Shown here one piece after another: positions 1 to 10,365 of a stretch of 64,000 nucleotides of DNA. Under the pieces are notes generated by a model. It had not been told where the DNA came from and ran no database searches. It worked only from the letters and a program-made list of their open reading frames with translations. Positions within the stretch are counted from its first letter, which is position 1. Each line of letters begins with the position of its first letter. The position numbers and the translations under genes were made by a program. The stretch is from CAUZIR01 sp965250195 (GTDB taxonomy: Bacteria > Chloroflexota > Dehalococcoidia > Lucifugimonadales > UBA2962): positions 1,364,001-1,428,000 of the forward strand of contig OZ252295.1 of NCBI GenBank assembly GCA_965250195.1, read 5' to 3'.

Positions 1-1
1 C

Positions 2-43
2 GGTTCCCACACATCGCTCGACAGCCAGCCGGAGGGCGTGTAG
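2..43 (+). CDS. possible 3' end of an upstream gene (partial)
   Basis: An open frame enters from the left edge and stops at TAG 41-43; the 13 visible codons read GSHTSLDSQPEGV, a plausible protein C-terminus. It lies 4 bases before lipB, in keeping with the tight spacing elsewhere. Too short to identify, and it may be chance. Confidence 0.25.
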   Translation, partial: GSHTSLDSQPEGV

Positions 44-47
44 CCGT

Positions 48-755
48 ATGCAATCCGAAAACAAGCCGTTGCGAACGGTCTGGCTGGGCCGCGCCGACTA
101 CACCGAAACCCTCGCCCTCCAGCGCGAGCTTGTGCGAGCCGTGTCCGACGGCACCGGCCCCGAGACCCTGCTGCTCTTGGAGCACCCACACGTCTACACG
201 CTCGGCCGTCGAGGCAAACACGAAGACATACTCGTCGGGGCCGCCGAGTTGGCCGCACTGGGTGTAGAAGTGCACGAGACCGACCGTGGCGGCGAGGTCA
301 CGTACCACGGCCCCGGCCAGCTGGTGGGATACCCAATCGTGAATCTGCGCCCATACGGCGGCCCGCTCAAGTTCGTCTGCGCGTTGCAAGAGGCCGTCGT
401 GACGGCCCTGGCCTCTTATGGGATTCCCGCGTCGTGCGCCGATAGGCCCACCGGCATCTGGGTCGGCGAAGCGAAGATCGGGGCCATCGGCCTGCGCGTG
501 AGCCGGGGCATTTCCAGCCACGGATTCGCGGTCAACATCAACCCCGACCTGTCCTACTTCGACCGCATCGTCCCGTGCGGCATGCCTGGCGTCGACGTGA
601 CGTCTGTGCGTCGTGAGGGCCAGCGCGAGGGCCTTGGGGTCACGGTTCGCGACACGGCCTCCCTGGTCGCCGACGCCCTCGGCGTGGCCCTGGGGCGGCC
701 GTTGGCATGGGCCGAGCCCGCCGACCTGCCGAGGCCCGCGCCGTCCCTGATCTAA
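48..755 (+). CDS. lipB: octanoyl-[acyl-carrier-protein]:protein N-octanoyltransferase LipB
   Basis: Transfers octanoyl groups from ACP to lipoyl domains, the first step of lipoate-cofactor formation; cytosolic. The 235-residue protein has the family signatures: RGGEVTYHGPGQ near residues 80-91, the catalytic Lys143 in GEAKIGAIG, and the catalytic Cys177 in IVPCGMPGV. Length is normal for LipB. The start ATG follows GGAGG (31-35) at a spacing somewhat longer than ideal. The next gene begins 10 bases after the stop, so the two probably share a transcript. No lipA is visible in this window. Identification is secure. Confidence 0.95.
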   Translation: MQSENKPLRTVWLGRADYTETLALQRELVRAVSDGTGPETLLLLEHPHVYTLGRRGKHEDILVGAAELAALGVEVHETDRGGEVTYHGPGQLVGYPIVNLRPYGGPLKFVCALQEAVVTALASYGIPASCADRPTGIWVGEAKIGAIGLRVSRGISSHGFAVNINPDLSYFDRIVPCGMPGVDVTSVRREGQREGLGVTVRDTASLVADALGVALGRPLAWAEPADLPRPAPSLI

Positions 756-765
756 GCCGCTCTCG

Positions 766-3105
766 GTGAAGTTCGCCCGCCTGCTCCTGCGGCTGGCCCT
801 GGGGTCCCGATTGCCCATCACGTCGGGCACGCTCAAAGTTGAAGGCCTGGACGATGAAATCGTCGTGCGAAGAGACCGTTACGGCATCCCGCACATCACC
901 GGTGCTTCAGACAGCGACGTCTGGTTCGGCCTCGGCTTCTGCCACGCCCAGGACCGCGCCTTCCAGTTGGAGTCGATCAAGCGCGTCGCCCACGGCACAC
1001 TGTCTGAGGTGATCGGCCCCGAGGGCCTGGCCGTCGACAGAATCGCCAGGCGGCTGGGCTTTCTCCGCTACGCCCGGCGGCAATTGGGCGTGTTGGACCA
1101 GGACGTGCTCGAAGTCATGAGCGCGTATGCGGCCGGGGTCACGGGTGGCCTGTCGTTGGGCGGCAAGCGTCGGGCCCACGAGTTCGCCCTGCTGCGAATG
1201 CGCCCGTCGGGCTGGGAGCCCGTGGACGTGCTGGCCGTGGCCAAGCTGCTCTCATTCGCCATGTCAGGCAACTGGGACGCTGAGTTGGCCAGATTTCGAG
1301 TTCTCGTCGAGGACGGCCCCGACGCCCTCGCCCAAATCGATCCCGAATACGCGGCCTGGCACCCGGTCGTATCGCCTCCCGGCGGCGTCGCGGGCGAGCA
1401 GCTCGACCGGTTGTCGGGCGACCTGGCGGCCCTAACCGGTGCGCTCGGCATGTCTGGCGGCTCAAACGCCTGGGCAGTCGCCCCTGCCAAATCAGCCACC
1501 GGGCGGCCCATCGTGGCCAACGATCCCCATCTGCCGCCCCGCCTGCCCTCGCCCTGGTACCTTGCGCACCTCGATGTGCACGGGGACGTCCCCGGCGACC
1601 CTCATCTCGGCGGGAGTGAATGGGGCATCGCCGGTGCCAGCTTTGTCGGTGTGCCCATATTCCCTACCGGGCACAACGGCCGGGTCGCCTGGGGTACGAC
1701 TCTTGGTCTGGCCGACACCTCCGACCTGTACATCGAAGGCCCTTTCGATTCAGGCAGCTCCGAGGTGCGGGAAGTAATTCGGGAACAAATCCAGGTCAGG
1801 GGGAAGCCCTCGGTCGTCGAAGAAGTGCCGATCACTGGGCTTGGCCCCCTGCTCACGCCGCTTATCGACGGGGCGGGTTACGCAATATCGATCCGGGCGA
1901 TATGGATGCAAGCGCGGCCCATACACGGCTTTCTCCGTGTGGGGAGTGTCCGGGATGCAGAGCAGTTCCGAGCCGCGTTCCGGGCATGGCCGCTCATGTC
2001 CCTCAACCTCGTATTCGCCGACGACGCGGGAACCATCGGATGGCAGCTGGTGGGCGAAACCCCGGTGCGCCGCTCCGGCCACGGCATCGTGCCCGCGTCA
2101 GCCCGTTCCGGTCACGGCGAATGGCTCGACGATCCCGTGCCATATGCGGACATGCCCGGCGCCGCCGATCCCGACGCGGGCTACCTCGTTTCGGCCAACC
2201 ACCGGCCCGTGTCTGAAGGGGCGGGCCCCTTCTTGGGCGTGGACTGGGCGGACGGCCTCCGGGCGGCGCGAATCGGCCAGCGGCTTTCGGCTGACCGGGA
2301 GTGGGACATCGCCGGAACGGCCGGGCTGCAAATGGACCAGTTCGCAGTCCAGTGGGGGGAGGTGCACGAGGCCGTGCTTTCGATAAAACCAGGTAACCAG
2401 GCATCGCGCGATGCACTCGCGTTGCTCGCCGAATGGGACGGCGTGATGGGAGACGACTCCGGCGCGGCGGCCATATTCGAACTGTTGCTGGCCGAAATCG
2501 ACCGGCGGGACGTGGCGGCCCGGGCGCCCAGAGCGGGACGCTTCGTTTTGGGCGCCGACATCGGGGGACTGGGGCAGCCCAACCTGCTCGTCTTTCGCCG
2601 GGCCGGTCGCCTCAGCCGCCTGCTTCGGCAGCCGCCGGACAAATGGCAGGCCCTGCTCAGCGAATCGCTGCAGTCCGTGGTTGAAAAACTGGCGGCGCTT
2701 GCCGGTGCCGACTCGAAAAACTGGGGCTGGGGACGACTCCGGCCCCTCACCCTTGAGCATCCTGTGGGGCGAAAATGGCCGCTGGGGGGAATCTTCAACA
2801 TAGGCCCGGTGCCATTCGGCGGCGACACCAACACCGTCGCCCAGGCCGCCGTGGACCCCCTCGACCCGCTGGCCACCCCTCTGGTCATCCCGTCTCTCCG
2901 GTGTGCAATGGACGTCGGAGACTTTGACAACTCAACCTTCGCGTTGCCGTCCGGCCAGTCGGGCGACCCGCTCTCGGCCCACTACTCCGACATGTTCGCG
3001 CTCTGGCTCCGGGGTGAAGGCGTACCCATTCCCTCGTCCGCTGATGGGGTTTTGCAGGCGACCGTTAGCACCCTGACTCTGGCTCCGGCGCCTGGGAGCC
3101 GGTAA
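766..3105 (+). CDS. penicillin acylase family protein (Ntn hydrolase)
   Basis: A 779-residue amidohydrolase of the penicillin G acylase / acyl-homoserine-lactone acylase family. These are made as one chain and cut autocatalytically to free an N-terminal serine that attacks amide bonds. The likely nucleophile is Ser233, in GGSNAWAV after a short linker, followed by the typical VANDPHL motif; the alpha part would be residues 1-232 and the beta part 233-779. The N-terminus (VRYGIPHI-like region near residue 45) is typical, but no clear signal peptide is visible, so a cytosolic site or a different start is possible. GTG start, 10 bases after lipB. Substrate cannot be read from the sequence. Confidence 0.9.
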   Translation: MKFARLLLRLALGSRLPITSGTLKVEGLDDEIVVRRDRYGIPHITGASDSDVWFGLGFCHAQDRAFQLESIKRVAHGTLSEVIGPEGLAVDRIARRLGFLRYARRQLGVLDQDVLEVMSAYAAGVTGGLSLGGKRRAHEFALLRMRPSGWEPVDVLAVAKLLSFAMSGNWDAELARFRVLVEDGPDALAQIDPEYAAWHPVVSPPGGVAGEQLDRLSGDLAALTGALGMSGGSNAWAVAPAKSATGRPIVANDPHLPPRLPSPWYLAHLDVHGDVPGDPHLGGSEWGIAGASFVGVPIFPTGHNGRVAWGTTLGLADTSDLYIEGPFDSGSSEVREVIREQIQVRGKPSVVEEVPITGLGPLLTPLIDGAGYAISIRAIWMQARPIHGFLRVGSVRDAEQFRAAFRAWPLMSLNLVFADDAGTIGWQLVGETPVRRSGHGIVPASARSGHGEWLDDPVPYADMPGAADPDAGYLVSANHRPVSEGAGPFLGVDWADGLRAARIGQRLSADREWDIAGTAGLQMDQFAVQWGEVHEAVLSIKPGNQASRDALALLAEWDGVMGDDSGAAAIFELLLAEIDRRDVAARAPRAGRFVLGADIGGLGQPNLLVFRRAGRLSRLLRQPPDKWQALLSESLQSVVEKLAALAGADSKNWGWGRLRPLTLEHPVGRKWPLGGIFNIGPVPFGGDTNTVAQAAVDPLDPLATPLVIPSLRCAMDVGDFDNSTFALPSGQSGDPLSAHYSDMFALWLRGEGVPIPSSADGVLQATVSTLTLAPAPGSR

Positions 3106-3151
3106 TCGGAGCCAATCCAGGGCACCTGGGCCCGAGATCGAAAAGCTCGAC

Positions 3152-3277
3152 TATAATTGCGCGACCCGGTCGGCGGGCCAGTCGGCGAGGCGGTAGCGGA
3201 GGAGGGTGGCATAGGGATGCATCCCGACTGCGGTGGCGCTCGTACCAAACGGTAGTCCGCAGCCCCGGCACGCCACC
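3152..3277 (+). promoter_or_regulatory. -10 box and 5' leader of the ABC exporter operon
   Basis: A perfect TATAAT lies at 3152-3157, shortly after the acylase stop. No convincing -35 hexamer is seen 16-18 bases upstream. The leader to the ATG at 3278 would be about 115 bases, longer than is usual here, GC-rich and with several short self-complementary segments. No known riboswitch motif was recognised. It separates lipB-acylase from the exporter operon. Confidence 0.5.
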
Positions 3278-6200
3278 ATGCCCGAACCCCTGACCACACC
3301 ACGGCTCATCGCTCTCCGCCTGAAGAAGAACTGGCGCCTGATGGCGTCCATCTTCGCCGGGGTCATCGTCGCCACCTCCCTCGTGGCGGGTGCGCCGATC
3401 TATCTAAGGTCCCTTGAGAGGTTAGGCGTTGATACTGAGATCGAGCGCACCTCGAACCTCATCCTCAACATCCACGTCTTCTCCCCCAACGTCGCGCTCA
3501 CCGACGCCAGCCTCGCTCGGAGCCAGGCCGTCATAGACAACGCCATCTTCGATCAGTTACCCGAGTCCTACGCTGGTGAGCGCCGATTCCTCCGTAGCGC
3601 GACCTACCTGGCTGGCCTCCCGTACCAGCCGCTCGCCCAGGTGGCGGCCGGAGTGGCGTCCCGGGGCTACATCCAGCACATGAGCAACATCGACGACCAC
3701 ATCAACTTCCTCGACGGCCGCATGGCCACCGACGAGATCAAAGAGGGCGAGCGGGGGCCAATCGTAGAGGTCATCCTGGGCGCCCCTTCGCTGGAGAACT
3801 TCTTTGTCGCTGTGGGAGACATCATTGAGATGACCCCGTTCGTCGCCGAAGACGCCCGCATCTACGCCCACATCGTCGGCATATTCGAGCCCATCGACCC
3901 GGTCTCCGACTACTGGCGCCGCAACGCCAACGTTTTTCTCCGCCCGCAGCCCCCGCAAGAAGTGCCGGAAGTGGGCATCACCATCGCCCCGGACGAGCCG
4001 CCATTGCCCCTTTTCACAACTCAGTCTGCGATGGTCGATGCCGTTGCCGGTGCCTACCCCGGTTCTCTCGTTGACTCCACGTGGTTGCTGTTTTTGGACA
4101 AGGACGGCCTCAAGACCTACACCGTGGACGACGGCAGAGCCAGGTTCGCGCAGTTCAAAAGCGAGGTCTCCCTGGCGATGCCCGGCTCGGCCGTGCTGTC
4201 GGGAGTGCCGCGGCTGTTCGACGACTTCGAGCGGCGCAGCTTCTTTTCGACGATCCCTCTATTGCTCTTACTTACGTTGATGGTGGTCACGGTGCTGTAC
4301 TACCTCTCGATGATGGTGTCGTACCTCGTTCAGAGCAGAGAGGGCGACGTTGCGCTCCTGCGCACCAGGGGTGCGGGCACCGGCCGGCTGCTACGGCTTT
4401 ACGCCCTGGAGGCCGCGGTCATCACCTCGGCGGCCGTCATCGCCGCACCGTTCATAGCCATGGGCATGATCGCCGTCGCCGGAAAGCTACCGTACTTCAG
4501 GCCGATCACCGGAGGCGCAACCCTCCCGGTCGAGCTGTCCTGGCAGCCCTTCGCGGTCGCGGCCGGTGTGGGTGCCATCTGCCTGGCCATCTACGTCGTT
4601 CCGGCCCTTCTGGGAGCCCGGTCCGGCCTGATCGCACACAGGCTGGCCGCATCCCGTCCGGCCACCGTCCCGTTCTTCCAGCGCTACTACATCGACATTG
4701 GGTTCCTGGTAATCGGCGGCCTCGTTTTCTGGGAGCTACAGTCGCGAGGCAACCTGGCGGCGGGGGGGCTATTCCGCGATGCCGAGGTCAACGAGGCGCT
4801 GCTGTTCGCCCCGGTGCTATTCCTCATCGCCGTCGCGCTCATCTTCATGCGCTTTTTCCCTCTCGTAGTCAGATATTTGGGGGGAGAGTCCCTCAATCTC
4901 CTGCATCTCGTCGTCACGGTGACCGTGGTGGTGCTCGGACCTTTAGTGGCCGTAGACGTGCTGTTGGACGATCAGCAATCGCGCTGGATTCCTCAGCTGG
5001 TCGCGGGCCTGGGACTGGGCGCGGCCTACTGGTGGACAAGGTCCGCGGTCGAGGCCGGCCTGCGCCGTGCCCCTCTGCACTTAATCGTCGGTCTGGTGCT
5101 TCAGGTAGTGCTGGTAGCCATATATATCTGGCAGGACCCATTCCAAAGCGGCGACCTCTTCAACGTCGCCAGGTCAGCGGCGGTAGCCACGGTTCCAGCC
5201 CAGGTTCTCTATCTGGCGTTGCGGGCGGGTGCCAGGCGAGCGCCCGTCTGGCTGTCGATAGGTCTTTGGCACATGTCACGCAACCCGCTCCAGTACAGCT
5301 GGCTCGTGCTTTTGTTGGTGCTCGTTACGGGCCTGGCCATCCTCTCGACGACTGTGGGAGGGACGCTCGACACGAGCCATCGCGAGCGCGTTCTGTACGA
5401 GACCGTCGCCGACATTCGCGTGACCGGCGTTCCGGGTGACATTGCTCGGGGTACCGAGGCTTTGAAAGAGCGTTACACCGAGATCGTCGGGGTCACCGCC
5501 GTCTCCATGATGCTCAGAGAGCACGGCATCGTGGGCAGCTCGGGCCGGGGTCGCGCCTTCGAGATTCTGGCCGTCGAGTCGCAGGAATTCCCTTTCATGT
5601 CCTGGTACCGCGACGACTTCTCAGACAGGACGCTTGGAACGATGATGCAAGCCCTGCAAGGGGGCAGACTGTTTCAACCCATCACTGTGCCGGAGGGCGC
5701 CACGTCCCTGGGCGCATACGTAAAGCCCAACGACCACTTCCCCAACATGTTCGTCTGGCTCATCGTAGAGGACGCGGACGGGTTGCTCCACACCATGACC
5801 ATGGGCAGAATCGGCGAATCCCAGTGGCACCTGATGCGCGTCGCCATACCGGACCGGGTCAGACGGCCCATGCAGCTTGTGTCCATCCAGGTGTTCGAAC
5901 CGGCGTTTGGCCCGACTGGCACGGCCGGGTCCGTCTCCTTCGACGACGTGCACGCCGTCATCGGCGGTCCCACCGATGAGGAGTCGCTGCTGTTCGACGA
6001 CGGGGACCGCACGGTCGTGTTGGAAGACTTTGAAAGCCGGTTGGCATGGACCCCGCTGGCGGCCTCCGCTCTGGCCACCAACAGGCTCATCGCTTCCGGC
6101 ACCGACGTCTACAGCGGCGTGCGCAGCGGCACATTCGAGTTCGGCAAGGACACCGACCGTGGGATCAGAGGCTTTTACTACAGCCCCACGGGAGGCCCCA

Positions 6201-6994
6201 TCCCGGTCATCGTCAGCGAGACCTTTTCCGTTGCCAACGGCCACGGGATCGGGGCCACGTTGATCGTTGATATCGACGGACGTCTGGTACCCGTGAGAAT
6301 CGTCGATATCACCCGCTACTTCCCCACGGCCGACCCCGATCCGGGCGGCTTCATCGTTACCGACCTCGAGGCCATGCTGCGCCACCTGCGCATGGTCAGC
6401 CCGACCTCCAACCTGACCCCCAACGAGCTGCTATTGGCGCACGCTCTCGGCGCCAGCGAAGCGGTAGCGGAGTCTTTGGTCAGCATCGTTGGCCGAGCGG
6501 CGCCCGTGCAGATATTCGACAAAACGGCCAGCCTGAAAGCGATCAGCCTGGACCCGCTCATCTCGGCCGGTTGGAAGGCAATGGTCGTGTTATCCATAGC
6601 CGTCGTCATATTCGCCGCGACGCTCGGTTACGTTACCTATTTGCTGGCCTTCTCGGCTCGCAACAGGGGCGAGGTAGCGGCCCTGCGCTCAGTCGGAGTG
6701 TCTCGCGGGCAGATGCTGGGCCTGCTGTCGTTGGAGCACCTGATAATCGCCGGCATGGGAATCGGCCTGGGCACCTGGGCGGGCTTCCAGATGAGCGAGC
6801 TAATGGTGTCTGCCGTCTCGGTCACCGAAACCGGCAGGGCGGTCCTACCCCCGTTCAAGCTAATCACCGACTGGTCCGTCATGGGCCCTTTCTACGCGGC
6901 CCTGACCGGCATCTTCATCGCGTCAATTCTCGCCCTTTACCGCAGCGTGACCGGCCTCAGCCTGTACAGAGTGGCCAGAGAAGACGCTCCTTGA
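3278..6994 (+). CDS. giant FtsX/MacB-type ABC transporter permease (1238 aa)
   Basis: Membrane permease of the FtsX superfamily, which works with MacB/LolD-type ATPases to move lipoproteins, peptides or envelope substrates mechanically. Residues about 15-40 form the first membrane segment. A FtsX core (LLLLLTLMVVTVLYYL, then EGDVALLRTRGAG) lies near 330-480, and more membrane segments follow to about 700. A long extracytoplasmic part with two beta-rich jelly-roll-like segments precedes a second FtsX core near 1110-1235 (RNRGEVAALRSVG). An ATG at 3233 would add 15 residues, but MPEPLTTPRL at 3278 fits the family better. It resembles the next gene over its whole length, so the two probably form a heterodimer. 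Substrate unknown. Confidence 0.85.
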   Translation: MPEPLTTPRLIALRLKKNWRLMASIFAGVIVATSLVAGAPIYLRSLERLGVDTEIERTSNLILNIHVFSPNVALTDASLARSQAVIDNAIFDQLPESYAGERRFLRSATYLAGLPYQPLAQVAAGVASRGYIQHMSNIDDHINFLDGRMATDEIKEGERGPIVEVILGAPSLENFFVAVGDIIEMTPFVAEDARIYAHIVGIFEPIDPVSDYWRRNANVFLRPQPPQEVPEVGITIAPDEPPLPLFTTQSAMVDAVAGAYPGSLVDSTWLLFLDKDGLKTYTVDDGRARFAQFKSEVSLAMPGSAVLSGVPRLFDDFERRSFFSTIPLLLLLTLMVVTVLYYLSMMVSYLVQSREGDVALLRTRGAGTGRLLRLYALEAAVITSAAVIAAPFIAMGMIAVAGKLPYFRPITGGATLPVELSWQPFAVAAGVGAICLAIYVVPALLGARSGLIAHRLAASRPATVPFFQRYYIDIGFLVIGGLVFWELQSRGNLAAGGLFRDAEVNEALLFAPVLFLIAVALIFMRFFPLVVRYLGGESLNLLHLVVTVTVVVLGPLVAVDVLLDDQQSRWIPQLVAGLGLGAAYWWTRSAVEAGLRRAPLHLIVGLVLQVVLVAIYIWQDPFQSGDLFNVARSAAVATVPAQVLYLALRAGARRAPVWLSIGLWHMSRNPLQYSWLVLLLVLVTGLAILSTTVGGTLDTSHRERVLYETVADIRVTGVPGDIARGTEALKERYTEIVGVTAVSMMLREHGIVGSSGRGRAFEILAVESQEFPFMSWYRDDFSDRTLGTMMQALQGGRLFQPITVPEGATSLGAYVKPNDHFPNMFVWLIVEDADGLLHTMTMGRIGESQWHLMRVAIPDRVRRPMQLVSIQVFEPAFGPTGTAGSVSFDDVHAVIGGPTDEESLLFDDGDRTVVLEDFESRLAWTPLAASALATNRLIASGTDVYSGVRSGTFEFGKDTDRGIRGFYYSPTGGPIPVIVSETFSVANGHGIGATLIVDIDGRLVPVRIVDITRYFPTADPDPGGFIVTDLEAMLRHLRMVSPTSNLTPNELLLAHALGASEAVAESLVSIVGRAAPVQIFDKTASLKAISLDPLISAGWKAMVVLSIAVVIFAATLGYVTYLLAFSARNRGEVAALRSVGVSRGQMLGLLSLEHLIIAGMGIGLGTWAGFQMSELMVSAVSVTETGRAVLPPFKLITDWSVMGPFYAALTGIFIASILALYRSVTGLSLYRVAREDAP

Positions 6995-7010
6995 TTAAGA
7001 TCACAACGCA

Positions 7011-10000
7011 GTGCTGACCAACCTCATCACCACCTGGCGTTTCGTGCTCAAGCGCAGCCTCGCTCATTGGCGGCTGTTGTCGGCCGTCGTCGTGGGCGTC
7101 GTTTTGGCTTCGGCCATCATGTCCGGCACCGTCATTTACTTCGACTCCCTCAAGGAATTGGCGCTCGATGAAACGCTCGACTCAGTGCCGAGGGACGACC
7201 TCGACATCGTCGTCAAGGCCGTTCGTGGGCCCACCACGCCTACCGAATACGGGAAAGTAGACGCAACTGTCTCGGCCGTCGTGGACTCTCACGTTGGCTG
7301 GTTCGTCGGCGACCGCATCTTCGCCGGTGGGTCGGCCACCTTCTTCCGTTCCAAGGTAGGCGAAGAGGCCGAGGCGGGCAACGACAACGCCCGTGCTTAC
7401 TTTGCGTTCGTGCCCCGTCTCAGCGAATTCGTGGCGATCGTGGCGGGTGGCGCCATCCCCTCCGACGCCGCATTAAGCGATCCGGGTCGGCCGCTGGTCT
7501 TGCAGGCGATGGTGCCGGAGGCCGACGCCATGGCCGCCGGAGTAGAGGTCGGAGACGTCATCGCCGTCATTCCGTTCTGGGACGACCGGATTCCCTATGC
7601 GCACGTGGAAGTCTCCGGCCTTTTGCGTCCGCTCGACCCGACGGCCCGTTTTTGGAACCTGGACGAAAAGGTGCTCGGGGCGGCCACCGGGGACAGCTTC
7701 AGCACCGTGCCCCTGTTCATCTCCGAGACCGCGTTTTTCGAGGTGTTGGGCGGTTCCTTCGCCGACATGGACGCGACCTACGGTTGGTTGCTTGAGGTCC
7801 AACCGGATCGCATCGACGCCGACTCCGCCCGAAACGGCGAGCTCAGCATCCAGCTCATGGGCGACCGTCTCAACTCCACCCTCTTCGCCTATCGCCAGTT
7901 CACCACCGTCGACCGGGTCCTGGGCGTATACGACCAGAGGCTCTTTTTCTCCAAACTCCCGATGTTTGTAGTAATGATCCTCGTCGCCGTCGTCATCCTG
8001 TACTACGTCGTCACCCTCTCCGCGCTGCTCATCGAGCGCCAACGGGGCGAGATCGCCCTGCTTCGCAGCCGGGGGGCGAGCACCGGCCACCTCGTTTCGA
8101 TCTTTGCTCTGGAGGGACTTACCGTCTCGGTGCTCGCCACCGTGGTGGGCCCTCTTTTGGCGGCGGCCGCCATCAGTGCGGCCGGGTTCACCCCGGCATT
8201 CTCCGGGCTCTCGGCCACCCGCGGGTTGGACGTTGACATCTCGGCCGCCGCCTACGGCCTCAGCGCATTGGGAGGCCTCTTCTCATTCGGGGCCCTCATG
8301 ATCCCCGCCATACAGGCTGCCCGCATGTCGGTCACCGGGCATCGTCGGGAGAGCGCCCGACCCGAGGGCTTGCCCATGTATCAGCGTTATTACCTCGACG
8401 TACTGCTGCTCATCGTCAGCATCGTCCTGTTCCGTCAGCTAACCCAGCAAGGCTCCGTGGTCGCCACCAGGCTCTTCGGGGACGTCGCGGTCAACCAGCT
8501 CATCCTTGCGGTCCCGGCCGTCACGTTGTTGGCGGCCTCGATGGTGCTGCTGCGCGTCTTCCCGCTCGTAATGCGGCTCGCCAGCCGGCTGTTCTCGTCC
8601 TGGCTCCCGGCGGGACTGGCACTGGGCCTGTGGCAGATGGCGCGCAACCCGACGTACTACGCTCGTCTTTCCCTCCTGCTCATCCTCACCGCCGGTCTTG
8701 GCATATTCGCAGCCAGCTTTGGTGGCACCCTCGACCGCAGCTTCCAGGAGCGCGTTTTCTACTCTACCGGCAGCGACATTAGGATCGGGGGATTGGTTAT
8801 CGACGCCTCTGGAACCACCCGGCCCATGACCGCCAGCTACGAAGAGGTAGAAGGGGTGGACATGGCCTCGCCGACCTTCCGTGGCAGGGCGTTCGACCTC
8901 ACAAGCCTGGTCTCTGAAGAAGTCGGCATGCTGGCCGTCTCTTCGGACAGTTTTGACGACGTCGCCTGGTACCGGGACGACTTCTCCGGCGAGTCCATAT
9001 CTGGCCTGCTCACGTTACTCAAGCCACAGGACGGACCGGTCGGCATTCCGCTGCCCGAGGACGCCCGCACCATCGGCCTCATAGGCAGGGTCGACCGGCC
9101 ACAGCCCAGCATGAGGCTGGCCGCCAGGGTCGTCGACGCCAACGACCGCTACTTCACATACGACCTGGGCAGCCTCACGTCGGCCGACTGGCAATTCTAC
9201 GAAGTCCCCCTGTCCCGGGCCAGCCGCTTCCGCACCCGCCTGATCAGGTTGGAGCCCGTCTGGCCGCTCAGACTAATGTCCATTGGCGTCGAGGAGACAG
9301 ACACCCAGCGAGGCACCTTCGCCGGGTCCCTGATCGTCGATGAAATTCGTGTTCGTACCGGCGACGGGACGGTTCTCGTCATCGAGGGGTTTGACGATTT
9401 GTCCGGCTGGAACATCCTCAAAACCACCGCGGACTCCGAGTCCGACAAGGCCGCCCCGTCCGGTCTCGGGTATGAGAGTGACGACGCGAAATCGCTGAGA
9501 TTCACCTGGACCGAGGGCCCGGCGCTATCGTCTCGTGGTGTGTTCTACGGACCGGCCGCGTCATCCCTCCCAGTCGCGGCCAGCGATTCGTTCGTGGACT
9601 CGTCCGGTCACTCCGTCGGAGACGCCTTTATGCTCTCACTGGCCGGACACCGGGTACGGGTAAATATCGTAGAAACATTTGAATACTTCCCGACTCTGGA
9701 CACGGAGAATGAAACCTTCCTCGTGGCGGACCTGGCCTCGCTCATCTCCTACGCCAACGTCGACCCGTCCGCATCCGAACTCAAGCCCAACGAGGTCTGG
9801 ATAGCCTCCCAAGCGACCGGAGCCGAGCGTGAAGAGCTTCGGTCCACGCTCTTGTTCGACCCTTTCGGCGGAACTCGTGTGGAAGATAGAGAACTGTCGC
9901 TCAGCCTCAGCCAGGTCGATCCGTTGACAAAGGCCGGGTGGCGGGCGCTGCTGTCCATTGCCTTTGGTGCCGTTTTCATACTGAGCTGCCTCGGTTTCGT

Positions 10001-10361
10001 AGTTCACGCCCACGTCTCGTTCACGGCCCGTAGGGTGCAGTTCGCGTTGCTGCGCACAGTCGGTCTGTCCCGGCTCCAGCTCGCCACCGTAGTACTCTTG
10101 GAGCAGGCCATAGTCATCGCCGCCGGTATGGCATTGGGGGCGTGGATGGGCGGCCGACTCGGTGCTATCATCATGCCCTTCCTCGCCAACGACGAGCTTG
10201 GTACACAGGTACTTCCGCCGTTCGTTGTAGAGGTGGACTGGGCCGTCCTCGGCGTTACCTACGCCGCAATGGTGCTGGTGTTCCTAGTAATTACGGCTGC
10301 CCTAATATGGTTCGTGCAACGCATCTCGGTGGTCCGAACCCTTAGGCTCGGCGAAAACTAG
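7011..10361 (+). CDS. FtsX/MacB-type ABC transporter permease (1116 aa)
   Basis: Second large FtsX-superfamily permease, paralogous to its upstream neighbour. It has an N-terminal membrane helix (residues about 15-40), a periplasmic segment, a FtsX core near 320-450 (LPMFVVMILVAVVILYYVV, then QRGEIALLRSRGAS), central membrane helices, a long external region with jelly-roll-like segments (VIEGFDDLSGWN), and a C-terminal FtsX core (RRVQFALLRTVGLS). GTG start at 7011, 16 bases after the previous stop; the two ATPase genes follow. Two different permeases with two different ATPases suggest an asymmetric MacB/LolCDE-like exporter. Function inferred from family only. Confidence 0.85.
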   Translation: MLTNLITTWRFVLKRSLAHWRLLSAVVVGVVLASAIMSGTVIYFDSLKELALDETLDSVPRDDLDIVVKAVRGPTTPTEYGKVDATVSAVVDSHVGWFVGDRIFAGGSATFFRSKVGEEAEAGNDNARAYFAFVPRLSEFVAIVAGGAIPSDAALSDPGRPLVLQAMVPEADAMAAGVEVGDVIAVIPFWDDRIPYAHVEVSGLLRPLDPTARFWNLDEKVLGAATGDSFSTVPLFISETAFFEVLGGSFADMDATYGWLLEVQPDRIDADSARNGELSIQLMGDRLNSTLFAYRQFTTVDRVLGVYDQRLFFSKLPMFVVMILVAVVILYYVVTLSALLIERQRGEIALLRSRGASTGHLVSIFALEGLTVSVLATVVGPLLAAAAISAAGFTPAFSGLSATRGLDVDISAAAYGLSALGGLFSFGALMIPAIQAARMSVTGHRRESARPEGLPMYQRYYLDVLLLIVSIVLFRQLTQQGSVVATRLFGDVAVNQLILAVPAVTLLAASMVLLRVFPLVMRLASRLFSSWLPAGLALGLWQMARNPTYYARLSLLLILTAGLGIFAASFGGTLDRSFQERVFYSTGSDIRIGGLVIDASGTTRPMTASYEEVEGVDMASPTFRGRAFDLTSLVSEEVGMLAVSSDSFDDVAWYRDDFSGESISGLLTLLKPQDGPVGIPLPEDARTIGLIGRVDRPQPSMRLAARVVDANDRYFTYDLGSLTSADWQFYEVPLSRASRFRTRLIRLEPVWPLRLMSIGVEETDTQRGTFAGSLIVDEIRVRTGDGTVLVIEGFDDLSGWNILKTTADSESDKAAPSGLGYESDDAKSLRFTWTEGPALSSRGVFYGPAASSLPVAASDSFVDSSGHSVGDAFMLSLAGHRVRVNIVETFEYFPTLDTENETFLVADLASLISYANVDPSASELKPNEVWIASQATGAEREELRSTLLFDPFGGTRVEDRELSLSLSQVDPLTKAGWRALLSIAFGAVFILSCLGFVVHAHVSFTARRVQFALLRTVGLSRLQLATVVLLEQAIVIAAGMALGAWMGGRLGAIIMPFLANDELGTQVLPPFVVEVDWAVLGVTYAAMVLVFLVITAALIWFVQRISVVRTLRLGEN

Positions 10362-10365
10362 ACCA

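Noticed and set aside
4081..5439. 452-residue frame inside the first permease gene
   Set aside because: Arg/Gly/Pro-rich shadow of the real frame with no motifs.
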